A stretch of DNA of 64,000 bases, from the NCBI RefSeq assembly GCF_964019385.1, contig NC_088654.1, forward strand, positions 17,733,674 to 17,797,673, written 5' to 3'. This document shows, piece after piece, positions 35,852 through 44,418 of the stretch. Position numbers and translations under genes: made by a program. Below the pieces are notes generated by a model. It was not told the origin of the DNA. It ran no database searches and saw only the letters and a list, made by a program, of their open reading frames with translations. Numbering within the stretch: position 1 is the stretch's first letter; the number at the start of each line of letters is the position of its first letter. Origin of the DNA: Sycon ciliatum (taxonomy: Eukaryota > Porifera > Calcarea > Leucosolenida > Sycettidae).

Positions 35852-37088
35852 TTTCTCTCAGCCACACACATACAGACTTGCGTCCTTATCATCCACACCA
35901 TTACGCACTGAACAGTAGGCATGCATGTTAGCCCACAGCACGGGCATGTGTAGACTTCACATATGCGGACGACTTACTTGAAGAAGCTTCAGACTTTGGC
36001 GGGGGGGGGGGGGGGAGACGTGAAAACCAGCGTATTGCCAGTGTGTTCGACACGTCACAGGTCCGCTTCGATGGAGCGAGCGAGACGAAGCTCAGCGTTT
36101 CGCTTGTGTTATGCACCTTCCAGTTACAACAAAATTGAACAGTAATTGTATATGTGCAGCGTTCTTCTCTCGTTGAGGTTTTCCCGTGTGAATCGAAGTG
36201 ACCAGAGTGCGTATTGTGAACACTGTCACCTAAGATCCAATAGAAAAAGAACAAGCCTTCATCACCATCGTCGTCGTTCAAGTACACTTGCGTTTCAACA
36301 CAATTTCTGCAGCCACTTTACCTCAGAACATTGAGTCCACAGAGCTCCGGAATACGTTCTGCATTGATTCACCCCTCTCTCGCACTTTGCGTGCCAATTG
36401 GTCATGAACCACGAGTTGAGTGAAATAAATAAAATAAATAAATTGACCTACCAGCATTGGTAAGTGCCAATGTGAACAGCATTATACTATCTAACGTTGT
36501 TGCAGTATTGATAACAATTAGCCGTGTACTATTGCATTGGAGCCGTGCGAGATCGGAATTGGGGCGTGTGCGAGAAGGCGAAGATCACCATTGGTGCTTG
36601 GAGGAGTTTTTGTGCTTCTGTGCGCGGGCGGGGACCTGTAGCATGCAGAGCTACGACTCCCTGGTCTGGACAGTGCGACGCCCTCCCTGCACCGTGCTCC
36701 CTCTGTGGACTACTTCTAGTACTTGGCTGCAGCAGCTACGGTCGTCCATCCACCCGCCAGCGCTGCACACTTATGTGCCATGCGCCAGTACAGCCGGCGA
36801 CCAGCCCATTCCTAGATCCTGTCAGTATACTGATATGCGCACGGCAAGAAGAGGAGGACCTTCACCCCGAAAGGCCCCGAACGTTGCTGCGCCGCACCGG
36901 CAAGGGACAGTGGGCACTCTGGCCTCGGCCCTCCGGACGGCGCTGATGCACAAGATCGGTGTGCTGGAGGGCCCCGTAGGCACCCTGACTCCTGCAGTTT
37001 GTACTGCGTTCGATCATAGAACCCTCGTCGGCCAGCTGTCGACATACTCTCCATGTATGGCACTATGCGTGGACATTGGTACAACATG
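35847..37088. other. Intergenic; GC-rich open stretch at 36.5-37.1 kb
   Basis: A G homopolymer lies at 36001-36015 and a retroposon-like AAATAAA tail at 36420-36442. From 36457 to 37107 one plus-strand frame stays open for 216 codons, but no domain, splice signal or start supports it and its end lies in a MITE. Confidence 0.3.
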
Positions 37089-37090
37089 TA

Positions 37091-37325
37091 CAGTGAAACC
37101 TGTCTAAGACGACCGCTCAAGGGACCTTCAAAATGTGGCCTCTGTTACCAGGTGGTCTCCTTATCCAGGGTCATTTGACTGGAAAAAGGATCCCTTGATC
37201 CTGGTTTCAGTGGTCTTCTTGGACAGGTGGTCGCCTTATCCAGGGTCATTTGACTGGAAAAGGATCCCTTGATCCTGGTTTCAGTGGTCTTCTTGGACAG
37301 GTGGTCGCCTTGACAGGTTTTACTG
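37091..37325. mobile_element. Pogo-like MITE, CAGTGAAACCTG family (copy 2)
   Basis: CAGTGAAACCTGTCTAAGAC and its imperfect inverted partner CAGGTTTTACTG are flanked by TA at 37089-37090 and 37326-37327. The interior carries a tandem duplication of the CCTTATCCAGGGTCATTTGA segment. Confidence 0.8.
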
Positions 37326-37368
37326 TACATGTATAGTACATTTGTAAGAAAGGTTTTATTATTTTTAT

Positions 37369-38034
37369 TAATGCGATTAATAGTATAAGTGAAGCGGACA
37401 TTACAAAATGATGAATGAGAATACATGTATCTAAAATGGTTGTTCCTAATCGATTTTCTTGAGACTATCATCAGGGAAAAATTCGTCGAACAATAGAGGC
37501 TATACGGAGAAACAAACTACTTATAGGTTATCGGATAGTGGGAAGTATACAAGGTGAGGTGTGAAAAAAAAACAAAAAAACTAAAGTGGGAGAGAAGACG
37601 AAAGAAATTAGAAGAAAAGATGTGAGAGTGTTCCGACGGTGTGAGCTACTACAAAAGGTGAGTGAAATGAAGGCGTGGAAGCAGGTACACCTCACAGTTC
37701 CTCACTCTATCACATTCACCTGCTTCCACGCCTTCATTTCACTCACATTTTGTAGTAGCTCACACCGTCGGAACACTCTCACATCTTTTCTTCTAATTTC
37801 TTTCGTCTTCTCTCCCACTTTAGTTTTTTTTTTCACACCTCACCTTGTATACTTCCCACTATCCGATAACCTATACATGTAAGTAGTTTGTTTCTCCGTA
37901 TAGCCTCTATTGTTCGACGAATTTTTCCCTGATGATAGTCTCAAGAAAATCGATTAGGAACAGCCATTTTAGATACATGTATTCTCATTCATCATTTTGT
38001 AATGTCCGCTTCACTTATACTATTAATCGCATTA
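37369..38034. repeat. Long palindrome, 317-bp arms
   Basis: The left arm 37369-37686 and right arm 37718-38034 are nearly perfect inverted copies around a 31-bp spacer. Differences are mainly A/T run lengths and an ACATG insertion. Each arm holds a CTGATGATAGTCTCAAGAAAA word reminiscent of a hammerhead core. The right arm is followed by ATTGTCTCCTCGTCG and (ATT)n, a tag shared with the next palindrome. Confidence 0.9.
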
Positions 38035-38233
38035 AATAAAGTTATTGTCTCCTCGTCGCCTTTTGGTTTTATTATTATTATTATTATTATTTTAATATGG
38101 CAATAAGTAGGACGAGCTGAAGCGACATGTGGACTACTTTATTAACAATGTAAGCGATGGAGACGATGCAAGAAACAATCTAAAGGGTAAATAAAATACA
38201 TGTAAGAAGAAAAAGGGCAATGGAAAAAGAGAT

Positions 38234-38271
38234 GATTCGAACAAGTTTTCGTACAACACTCTTCAGGAATC
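38234..38271 (-). ncRNA. Hammerhead-like fold in palindrome arm
   Basis: CTGAAGA, a weak 3-bp stem II (GTG/TAC), GAAA, a 2-bp stem III and UUC precede GAATC, which pairs with GATTC before the core. A competing 7-bp hairpin GTACAAC/GTTGTAC is possible, so function is doubtful. Confidence 0.35.
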
Positions 38272-38399
38272 ACCGTTGTACTAAAGAACAAAATGAGAAC
38301 AAAGGAAATAATATAGCAATCAAGGTCAATCAAGGTGTCACCCTACCTTGATTGCTATATTATTTCCTTTGTTCTCATTTTGTTCTTTAGTACAACGGT

Positions 38400-38437
38400 G
38401 ATTCCTGAAGAGTGTTGTACGAAAACTTGTTCGAATC
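38400..38437 (+). ncRNA. Hammerhead-like fold in palindrome arm
   Basis: This is the inverted twin of 38234-38271, with stem I extendable to about eight pairs (GGTGATTC with GAATCATC, one G-U). Confidence 0.35.
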
Positions 38438-38610
38438 ATCTCTTTTTCCATTGCCCTTTTTCTTCTTACATGTATTTTATTTACCCTTTAGATTGTTTCT
38501 TGCATCGTCTCCATCGCTTACATTGTTAATAAAGTAGTCCACATGTCGCTTCAGCTCGTCCTACTTATTGCCATATTAAAATTATTGTCTCCTCGTCGAA
38601 TTTTTAATTA

Positions 38611-39362
38611 TTATTATTATTATTATTTATTCTTCTTTTACTAGGGAATTCCCAACAGGCGTCAGCGCCTTTTTACAGGGAACCCTAGGTATAATTTGAT
38701 GGATGAGCGAAATTCAGCTGGTGAACTAGACATGCGGCAAGCCGGTGGAAGTGTATTCCACCTGGCAGCGCCCAAATAAGAAATTGCACTAAAGCCATAT
38801 CGGGTGTTAGCGGGGGCAGAACAAGAGAAGCAGAGACTTGACCACGGGTGGTGGCTGCAGTGCGAGCACCATGGGCGCGCAAGGTAAAGCGGTCTCGCAG
38901 AAGAGGACTAGCAAGTCCATTCAGGCAGCGGTAAACAAATACATAGGTTTTTAAGTTGAGGCGTTTCTCAAGGGCGTACAAGTTAGTATGACTGTATAGA
39001 AGAGTGGTGGGAGTCATTCTATCCAACGAAAATATTCTCTTTAATGCTACGCGGCTGGCAGTAAGAAGCTTGTCATATAGGGCTTGTGATAAGCAATGAA
39101 TATATGCAGTGCTGCCAAACTCAAATGTGGACTGAATGATCGATAAATAGAAAAGTCGTTTGCCAAAAATGCTGATATTCTGCTTTGCATGGACAAACGC
39201 TCCGACCTTCCTATTGACATTTGCACATACTGCATCCACTTGGGTTGAGAAAGACAGATGTTCGTCAACCAGTATTCCTAAGTACCGAGCGTAAGCAGAT
39301 GGGACTATGGAAGTGCCCCAGCAGTTTGCTCCCCACACTGGAGCTCGCGCTATTCCGCCGAC
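38611..39362 (-). pseudogene. 5'-truncated LINE, C-terminal RT region
   Basis: The minus-strand frame 39374-38685 reads a LINE thumb/C-terminal region (ARYLGILVDEHLSF, LFYLSIIQSTFEFGS, RTAATTRGQ). It closely parallels residues in the RT at 41810-43519. Catalytic motifs are lost by truncation. The 3' untranslated part ends with CCTTTTTACAGGG words and an (ATT)n tail on the plus strand at 38611-38632. Its 5' edge abuts the retrozyme array, and about 40 bp of the junction recurs within the array. Confidence 0.8.
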
Positions 39363-39452
39363 TTTACTTGACACTTGACTGACTCACGACTGCCATCCAG
39401 AGCACACGAGAAGTCCATCGAACCTTCGACTCGGCAAACCCGCAAGAAAGCA

Positions 39453-39516
39453 CCACTCCCTGCTCAATACATAGTGTTTCGGGGAATTCACCCCTCATCA
39501 GTTGAGCTTGAGTAGG
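39453..39516 (-). ncRNA. Type I hammerhead ribozyme, array unit 1
   Basis: Same core as at 8475: CTGATGA, GGGG/CCCC stem II, GAAA. Stem III is CA/TG with triloop CTA, and GUA precedes stem I TTGAGC, which pairs with GCTCAA. Cleavage is predicted between plus coordinates 39467 and 39468. Confidence 0.85.
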
Positions 39517-39929
39517 CTGAGGAAGATTGTGCCTGAAGAGCACCACTTATATAGTGCTCTCCAGGCACAAACATCACCAGGGATACAAACTTACAGAGAC
39601 GCTCCGCTTCCAGCGCGATAAACACCTCGTGAACACCAGATAGCAGCGTGAGTCAGTGTCGCTCCTGGACGGTGAGACAGACGTCGAGGACCCTCGGTCA
39701 TTCGCAACGCTGTCACCTCCAAGCCAACTAGTCGCAAGCCCGCGCTGGGCACAACAGTATGAAGTAGTGGTTGCGACTTCGGCGATGATTTGTAAGAAAG
39801 GTTTGCTCCCCACACCGGAGCTCGCGCTATTCCGCCGACTTTACTTGACACTTGACTGACTCACGACTGCCATCCAGAGCACACGAGAAGTCCATCGAAC
39901 CTTCGACTCGGCAAACCTGCAAGAAAGCA

Positions 39930-39993
39930 CCACTCCCTGCTCAATACACAGTGTTTCGGGGAATTCACCCCTCATCAGTTGAGCTTGAGTGGG
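39930..39993 (-). ncRNA. Type I hammerhead ribozyme, array unit 2
   Basis: Identical core with triloop CTG. In the outer part of stem I a T-G pair of the other copies is a C-G pair here, a change that strengthens pairing. Cleavage is predicted between 39944 and 39945. Confidence 0.85.
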
Positions 39994-40361
39994 CTGAGGA
40001 AGATTGTGCCTGAAGAGCACCACTTATATAGTGCTCTCCAGGCACAAACATCACCAGGGATACAAACTTACAGAGACGCTCCGCTTCCAGCGCGATAAAT
40101 ACCTCGTGAACACCAGATAGCAGCGTGAGTCAGTGTCGCTCCTGGACGGTGAGACAGACGTCGAGGACCCTCGGTCATTCGCAACGCTGTCACCTCCAAG
40201 CCAACTAGTCGCAAGCCCGCGCTGGGGACAACAGTACGAAGTAGTGGTTGCGACTTCAGCGATGATTTGTAAGAACTTGACACTTGACTGACTCACGACT
40301 GCCATCCAGAGCACACGAGAAGTCCATCGAACCTTCGACTCGGCGAACCTGCAAGAAAGCA

Positions 40362-40425
40362 CCACTCCCTGCTCAATACACAGTGTTTCGGGGAATTCAC
40401 CCCTCATCAGTTGAGCTTGAGTAGG
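40362..40425 (-). ncRNA. Type I hammerhead ribozyme, array unit 3
   Basis: Identical core with triloop CTG. Cleavage is predicted between 40376 and 40377, giving a 432-nt monomer with unit 2. Confidence 0.85.
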
Positions 40426-40437
40426 CTGAGGAAGATT

Positions 40438-40477
40438 GTGCCTGAAGAGCACCACTTATATAGTGCTCTCCAGGCAC
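40438..40477 (-). other. Retrozyme hairpin with TATA-like loop
   Basis: On the minus strand GTGCCTGGAGAGCAC pairs with GTGCTCTTCAGGCAC (one G-T), and the intervening bases contain TATATAA. The same hairpin occurs at about 39532-39571, 40009-40048 and 8555-8595. It lies just before each ribozyme. Confidence 0.7.
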
Positions 40478-40972
40478 AAACATCACCAGGGATACAAACT
40501 TACAGAGACGCTCCGCTTCCAGCGCGATAAACACCTCGTGAACACCAGATAGCAGCGTGAGTCAGTGTCGCTCCTGGACGGTGAGACGGACGTCGAGGAC
40601 CCTCGGTCATTCGCAACGCTGTCACCTCCAAACCAACTAGTCGCAAGCCCGCGCTGGGCACAACAGTACGAAGTAGTGGTTGCGACTTCGGCGATGATTT
40701 GTAAGAAAGAGACGCTCCGCTTCCAGCGCGATAAACACCTCGTGAACACCAGATAGCAGCGTGAGTCAGTGTCGCTCCTGGACGGTGAGACATAGTACAT
40801 TATTGTTATTATTATTTGAACAAACGGCGAGGAGACAACAATTTGATAACCGCAATCAGTAATACAAGCTGGATCGACATTTGTGTACACTGTATTCATG
40901 TATTGTAAAACTGTGGAGACAATGTGCAATAAAACGATGAAAATGTGAAGAAATTGTGTAGAGAAAGAAAGG

Positions 40973-41010
40973 GATTCAAACAAGTTTTCGTACAACACTC
41001 ATCAGGAATC
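40973..41010 (-). ncRNA. Hammerhead-like fold, foldback left arm
   Basis: GATTC, CTGATGA, GTG/TAC stem II with TTG loop, GAAA, short stem III, then GAATC. A competing GTACAAC/GTTGTAC hairpin exists. Confidence 0.35.
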
Positions 41011-41030
41011 TTCGTTGTACTAAAGTTAAA

Positions 41031-41809
41031 ATTCACACTTGTAAATTTCACTGCTGTTGTTCTTAGTCAGCCAGTGCCAAAGAGTAAGCGAATTATCCTG
41101 GGAGATTTTAACACGAATGCTATCCCGCCTCACTCTCCTCAACTCAAGTACCTCAACCAACTCTGTGCAGAGCACTGTCTGCACAATATCATCACAGTAC
41201 CAACACGGCTACCATCGAACACGTGCCTGGACCTGGTTCTACTGGAAGCTGGGCTTTGCCATGAGCAGCCCTCAGTCACTGCCGTGGACGACCTTAGTGA
41301 CCATCACCTCGTAGTGTTTGACCTCCATCTCCACAGCTGGCACCGCATTCAAAAGCACGCCTATCGCAGTATTAGAAAACCTGGTATTGCCGCAATCGAC
41401 TTCCGAAAGTTCAAGGAGGACGCCCGAGCACTTCTGGCAGTCAATTACAACGATGCAACTATTGATCTTCAAGCCGAAACTTTCCTGACATCACTAGCTG
41501 ACCTTACTAACCGTCATGCTCCAGTGTAGCTAGTCAGATACCCAATCTGTCCTAAACCTATACCTCATTCTTGGACAACTGCTGAACTGCAGCAGCTGCA
41601 CCATACACGGAGGAACTTACATCGACAGCTTCAGCGTAGGCCAGACGACTCAGCAAAGGTATCGTGCAGCCAGGCGTCAAGGAAAGCGCTTGAACAGACA
41701 ACTGAAGTCACAGTTTTTAATCAAGAAATTCCAGGATCTAAGGAATGACCCAAGAGGGCAGTGGCGTCTGCTTAACGGCATGACTGGTCGTAGACCCACC
41801 CGGAACTAG
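41031..41809 (+). pseudogene. LINE endonuclease region, 5' truncated
   Basis: The frame to the TAG at 41527 contains ILGDFN and SDHHLV, the last two motifs of an APE-type endonuclease; the N-terminal half is missing. A further stop (TAG at 41807) and a frame change separate it from the RT frame. Confidence 0.75.
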
Positions 41810-43519
41810 CCCACTGCATCAATTTCGTCGCTGACTGATACGTTTGCGGCCATTGTTCAAGACACCAACAGGCCTGGGGTTCTACAAATTCCACCTGAAG
41901 ACAATGAGCAGCTACCTCATCTCACGAATTTCCAACCAGTGACAGTACAACACGTGTCTGATATTCTGAAGTCTCTTAATTTGTGCAAATCACCAGGTCC
42001 AGACAACGTGCTACCATCCATACTGAAGAATGGTGGAGATGCTATTGCTGAGTACCTCACGGACATAGTGAACGAGTCCCTCCAAACTGGTAATGTCCCC
42101 ACCGTCTTTAAGCAAGCTATCATAAGTCCACTTATGAAATCTGGAGACCCTGATCTGGCGGCAAACTACCGCCCAGTTTCGCTGCTGCCTATATGTGCCA
42201 AGGTATTAGAAAGAATAGTACTGGACCAGATAATGAAATTCTTCGCAGATAATGGCATTGAACACGTACCAGACTCTCAATTTGCATACCGTCGCAACCA
42301 CTCTTGCGAAGACTGCTTGACTCTAGCTGTGAATAGATGGCTTTCTGCATTGGATAGCAACGAATACTGTGGTGTCATCTTCGCTGACATGAGCAAAGCT
42401 TTTGACAGGGTGGCACACTCCGCCCTCATCCAGAGTCTACATGACACAGGCATCAGAGATGTTGCCTTGAACTGGTTTTGTAGCTACCTGTCTGACAGAA
42501 TACAAACTGTTAGAGTTGGTCAGGAACTTGGACAGTCACGCCCATGCTCCCGAGGAGTGCCCCAAGGCTCCGTTCTGGGCCCAGTCTTGTTTTGTATCTA
42601 CATTCGCGACATAACACCCTGTTTTAAGTTTAGCCAAGACCAGGAATATGCCGATGATATTGCATTTTATGTCCGGCATAGTGACTGTGATACTGTGTTG
42701 GAGCGTCTCACTGCGGACCTTGCTGCTCTGGACAGCTACATTACAGGGAAGGGACTGGTTCTCAACCCTGATAAGACACAATTTCTGCTATTACGTCGGC
42801 TAACTAGTCCCTTACCCACCACTGTGTCCATATCATGCCGCAACTCCACTCTCTATCCTGCGCACACAGCCAAATACCTGGGCCTCATTGTGGATGAGCA
42901 CTTGGCATTCGATGCTCAAGTAGAGCGAGTTTGCATTGCCGTCAAGCAGAAGGTCGGAGCCTACAAGCATGCCAGGCAGAACCTGAACCACAGAGCGCGT
43001 CGTCTTTTCTATCTATCTATTATTCAATCCACCCTTGAGTATGCTAGCTCTGCCTACATTAACTGTCTATCTCACCGTTCATACAACCAGCTGATCACAG
43101 CCAGCCGTACTAGTCTTAAAAGAATATTTGCCCTTGACCGCAGAACTCCCACTGAGACACTGTACGCTTACACCAAGATCTACACACTAGAGCAACGCTT
43201 AAATTTCAAGCGATACGTCTTTGTCTTTCGCTGTCTGCATGGTTTATCTAGCCCACTTCTCAGCCTCCTATTCACTCCCCGCTGCACTGGCCCACATTCT
43301 GCTGCCACAACCCGGGGCCAAGCTATAGCTGCTCTTGTCTTGCCTGCCTGCCACTCCCGGTATGGTTTCCATTCCATTGCGTATCTTGGTGCCGACAGAT
43401 GGAATGCGCTGCCTCCATCTTGTCGCCTGGCCGAGTCGCCTGCTTTGTTTCGCGCTCACACAAAGTCTCATTTAGGGTTCCCAGTAAAAAGGCAACATTG
43501 CCTGTTGGGAAATCCCTAA
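41810..43519 (+). pseudogene. LINE reverse transcriptase, long intact frame
   Basis: The frame of about 570 codons is open from 41810 to the TAA at 43517. It contains the NYRPVSLLP, FADMSKAFD, GVPQGSVLGP and YADDI motifs of a non-LTR reverse transcriptase. A thumb and a conserved C-terminal tail follow, ending near the TTGGGAAATCCCTAA words and an (AAT)n tail at 43530-43550. Motif style fits the CR1/Jockey/L2 group. The RT is intact, but the endonuclease is truncated and separated by stops, so the element cannot move alone. Similar dead copies are at 38611 and 47060, and a tail-only copy at 57135. Confidence 0.85.
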
Positions 43520-43618
43520 CAAAATAAGAAAAAAAAATAATAATAATAGTGTTATTTCTCTAACTTAGATTTTCTATAATAGTTCAATTTTGTTTTCAGT
43601 GTCCTTTTGTACAACGAA

Positions 43619-43656
43619 GATTCCTGATGAGTGTTGTACGAAAACTTGTTTGAATC
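43619..43656 (+). ncRNA. Hammerhead-like fold, foldback right arm
   Basis: Inverted twin of 40973-41010: GATTC, CTGATGA, 3-bp stem II, GAAA, UUU, GAATC. Confidence 0.35.
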
Positions 43657-43800
43657 CCTTTCTTTCTCTACACAATTTCTTCACATTTTTCATCGTTTTA
43701 TTGCACATTGTCTCCACAGTTTTACAATACATGAATACAGTGTACACAAATGTCGATCCAGCTTGTATTACTGATTGCGGTTATCAAATTACTAATGTGC

Positions 43801-44060
43801 CTCCCTTTCTTTTTCTCTCCCTATCTCCTTTCCCTCTCTGACAGCATCTTTCTTTTTCTCCCTTTTAGCTTGCCGTGGTTGGCTATCACCTGACCTCTCA
43901 TGTTTATTGGCAGTCTTCGGACGGGCCAGGAGATGTTGAATAAATAAATAAATAAATAAAAATTATTATTATTATTATTTAATGTTGAATGCAATCCCCA
44001 CAGGCCTAAGGCCTTTTTACAGGGTACCCTATGTGGTCACGTACATGTACATGTCTAGAT
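43801..44060. repeat. Two retroposon tails meeting head to head
   Basis: A tail ending in (AATA)n at about 43938-43960 is followed by (ATT)n and the inverted 3' end of a LINE (CCTAAGGCCTTTTTACAGGG) up to about 44030, like the end of the minus-strand LINE at 38611. Confidence 0.55.
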
Positions 44061-44163
44061 TTGCGGAATAGTGAAAGCGAGGAGCAAGAGCGAATGTCAG
44101 CTGGAAGAGAAACATGTATAGTACATGTATAGTACATGTATAGTACATGTATAGTACATGTTA

Positions 44164-44350
44164 TGGAGGCGAGGAAGCGTAACTAAAAGTACACGTATAC
44201 ATGTACTATACATGTACTATACATGTATAGTACATGTATAGTACATGTATAGTACATGTATAGTACATGTATAGTACATGTACTATACATGTATAGTACA
44301 TGTATAGTACATGTATACGTGTACTTTTAGTTACGCTTCCTCGCCTCCAT
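44164..44350. repeat. Inverted repeat around (ACATGTATAGT)n
   Basis: About 40-bp arms containing GAGGCGAGGAAGCGTAACTA (left) and its complement (right) enclose an 11-bp ACATGTATAGT array. The unit also continues left to about 44115. The whole can fold into a long hairpin. Confidence 0.85.
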
Positions 44351-44418
44351 CTTGCATGCACGCACGCATGCATACGCATGGTTGAAACATGTTTGAGCCA
44401 CTTCCAACTGGCACACGA

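Larger units (their letters stand above)
38090..38581. repeat. Long palindrome, 237-bp arms
   Basis: Arms 38090-38326 and 38345-38581 are essentially perfect inverted copies around 18 bp. Frames at 38142-38333 (minus) and 38335-38529 (plus) therefore give the same peptide and are not genes. It is also followed by ATTGTCTCCTCGTCG and (ATT)n. Confidence 0.95.
39363..40795 (-). mobile_element. Tandem retrozyme array, three units
   Basis: Three head-to-tail units in minus orientation share the order ribozyme, GAGTCGAAGGTTCGATGG region, GACTAGTTGGCTTGGAGGTG region and an inverted hairpin before the next ribozyme. Ribozyme spacing is 477 bp and 432 bp; the 45-bp difference is a GCTCCCCACACCGGAGCTCG segment also found at the LINE junction. 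A partial fourth unit ends near 40795. No protein need be encoded: the repeated 60-134-codon frames are by-products of duplication. The layout fits non-autonomous hammerhead retroelements (retrozymes) described in animals and plants. Confidence 0.8.
40805..43800. mobile_element. Foldback element split by a LINE
   Basis: About 200 bp at 40825-41030 recur inverted at 43597-43800. Each arm contains TTCCTGATGAGTGTTGTACG (orientation outward-symmetric). Between them sits a 5'-truncated LINE. The left side carries the complement of the CTCCTCG-type tag found after the two long palindromes, so this is the same foldback family with a LINE in its centre. Confidence 0.7.

Noticed and set aside
36457-37107. 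216-codon plus-strand frame in GC-rich DNA
   Set aside because: Overlapping frames on other strands are also open, no domain or splice signals are seen, and its end lies in a MITE.
37455-37490. CTGATGATAGTCTCAAGAAAA word as a hammerhead
   Set aside because: Stem II has at most one base pair next to the core; kept only as a possible degenerate relative.
38142-38529. Two genes encoding the same 63-residue peptide
   Set aside because: They are mirror frames of one palindrome.
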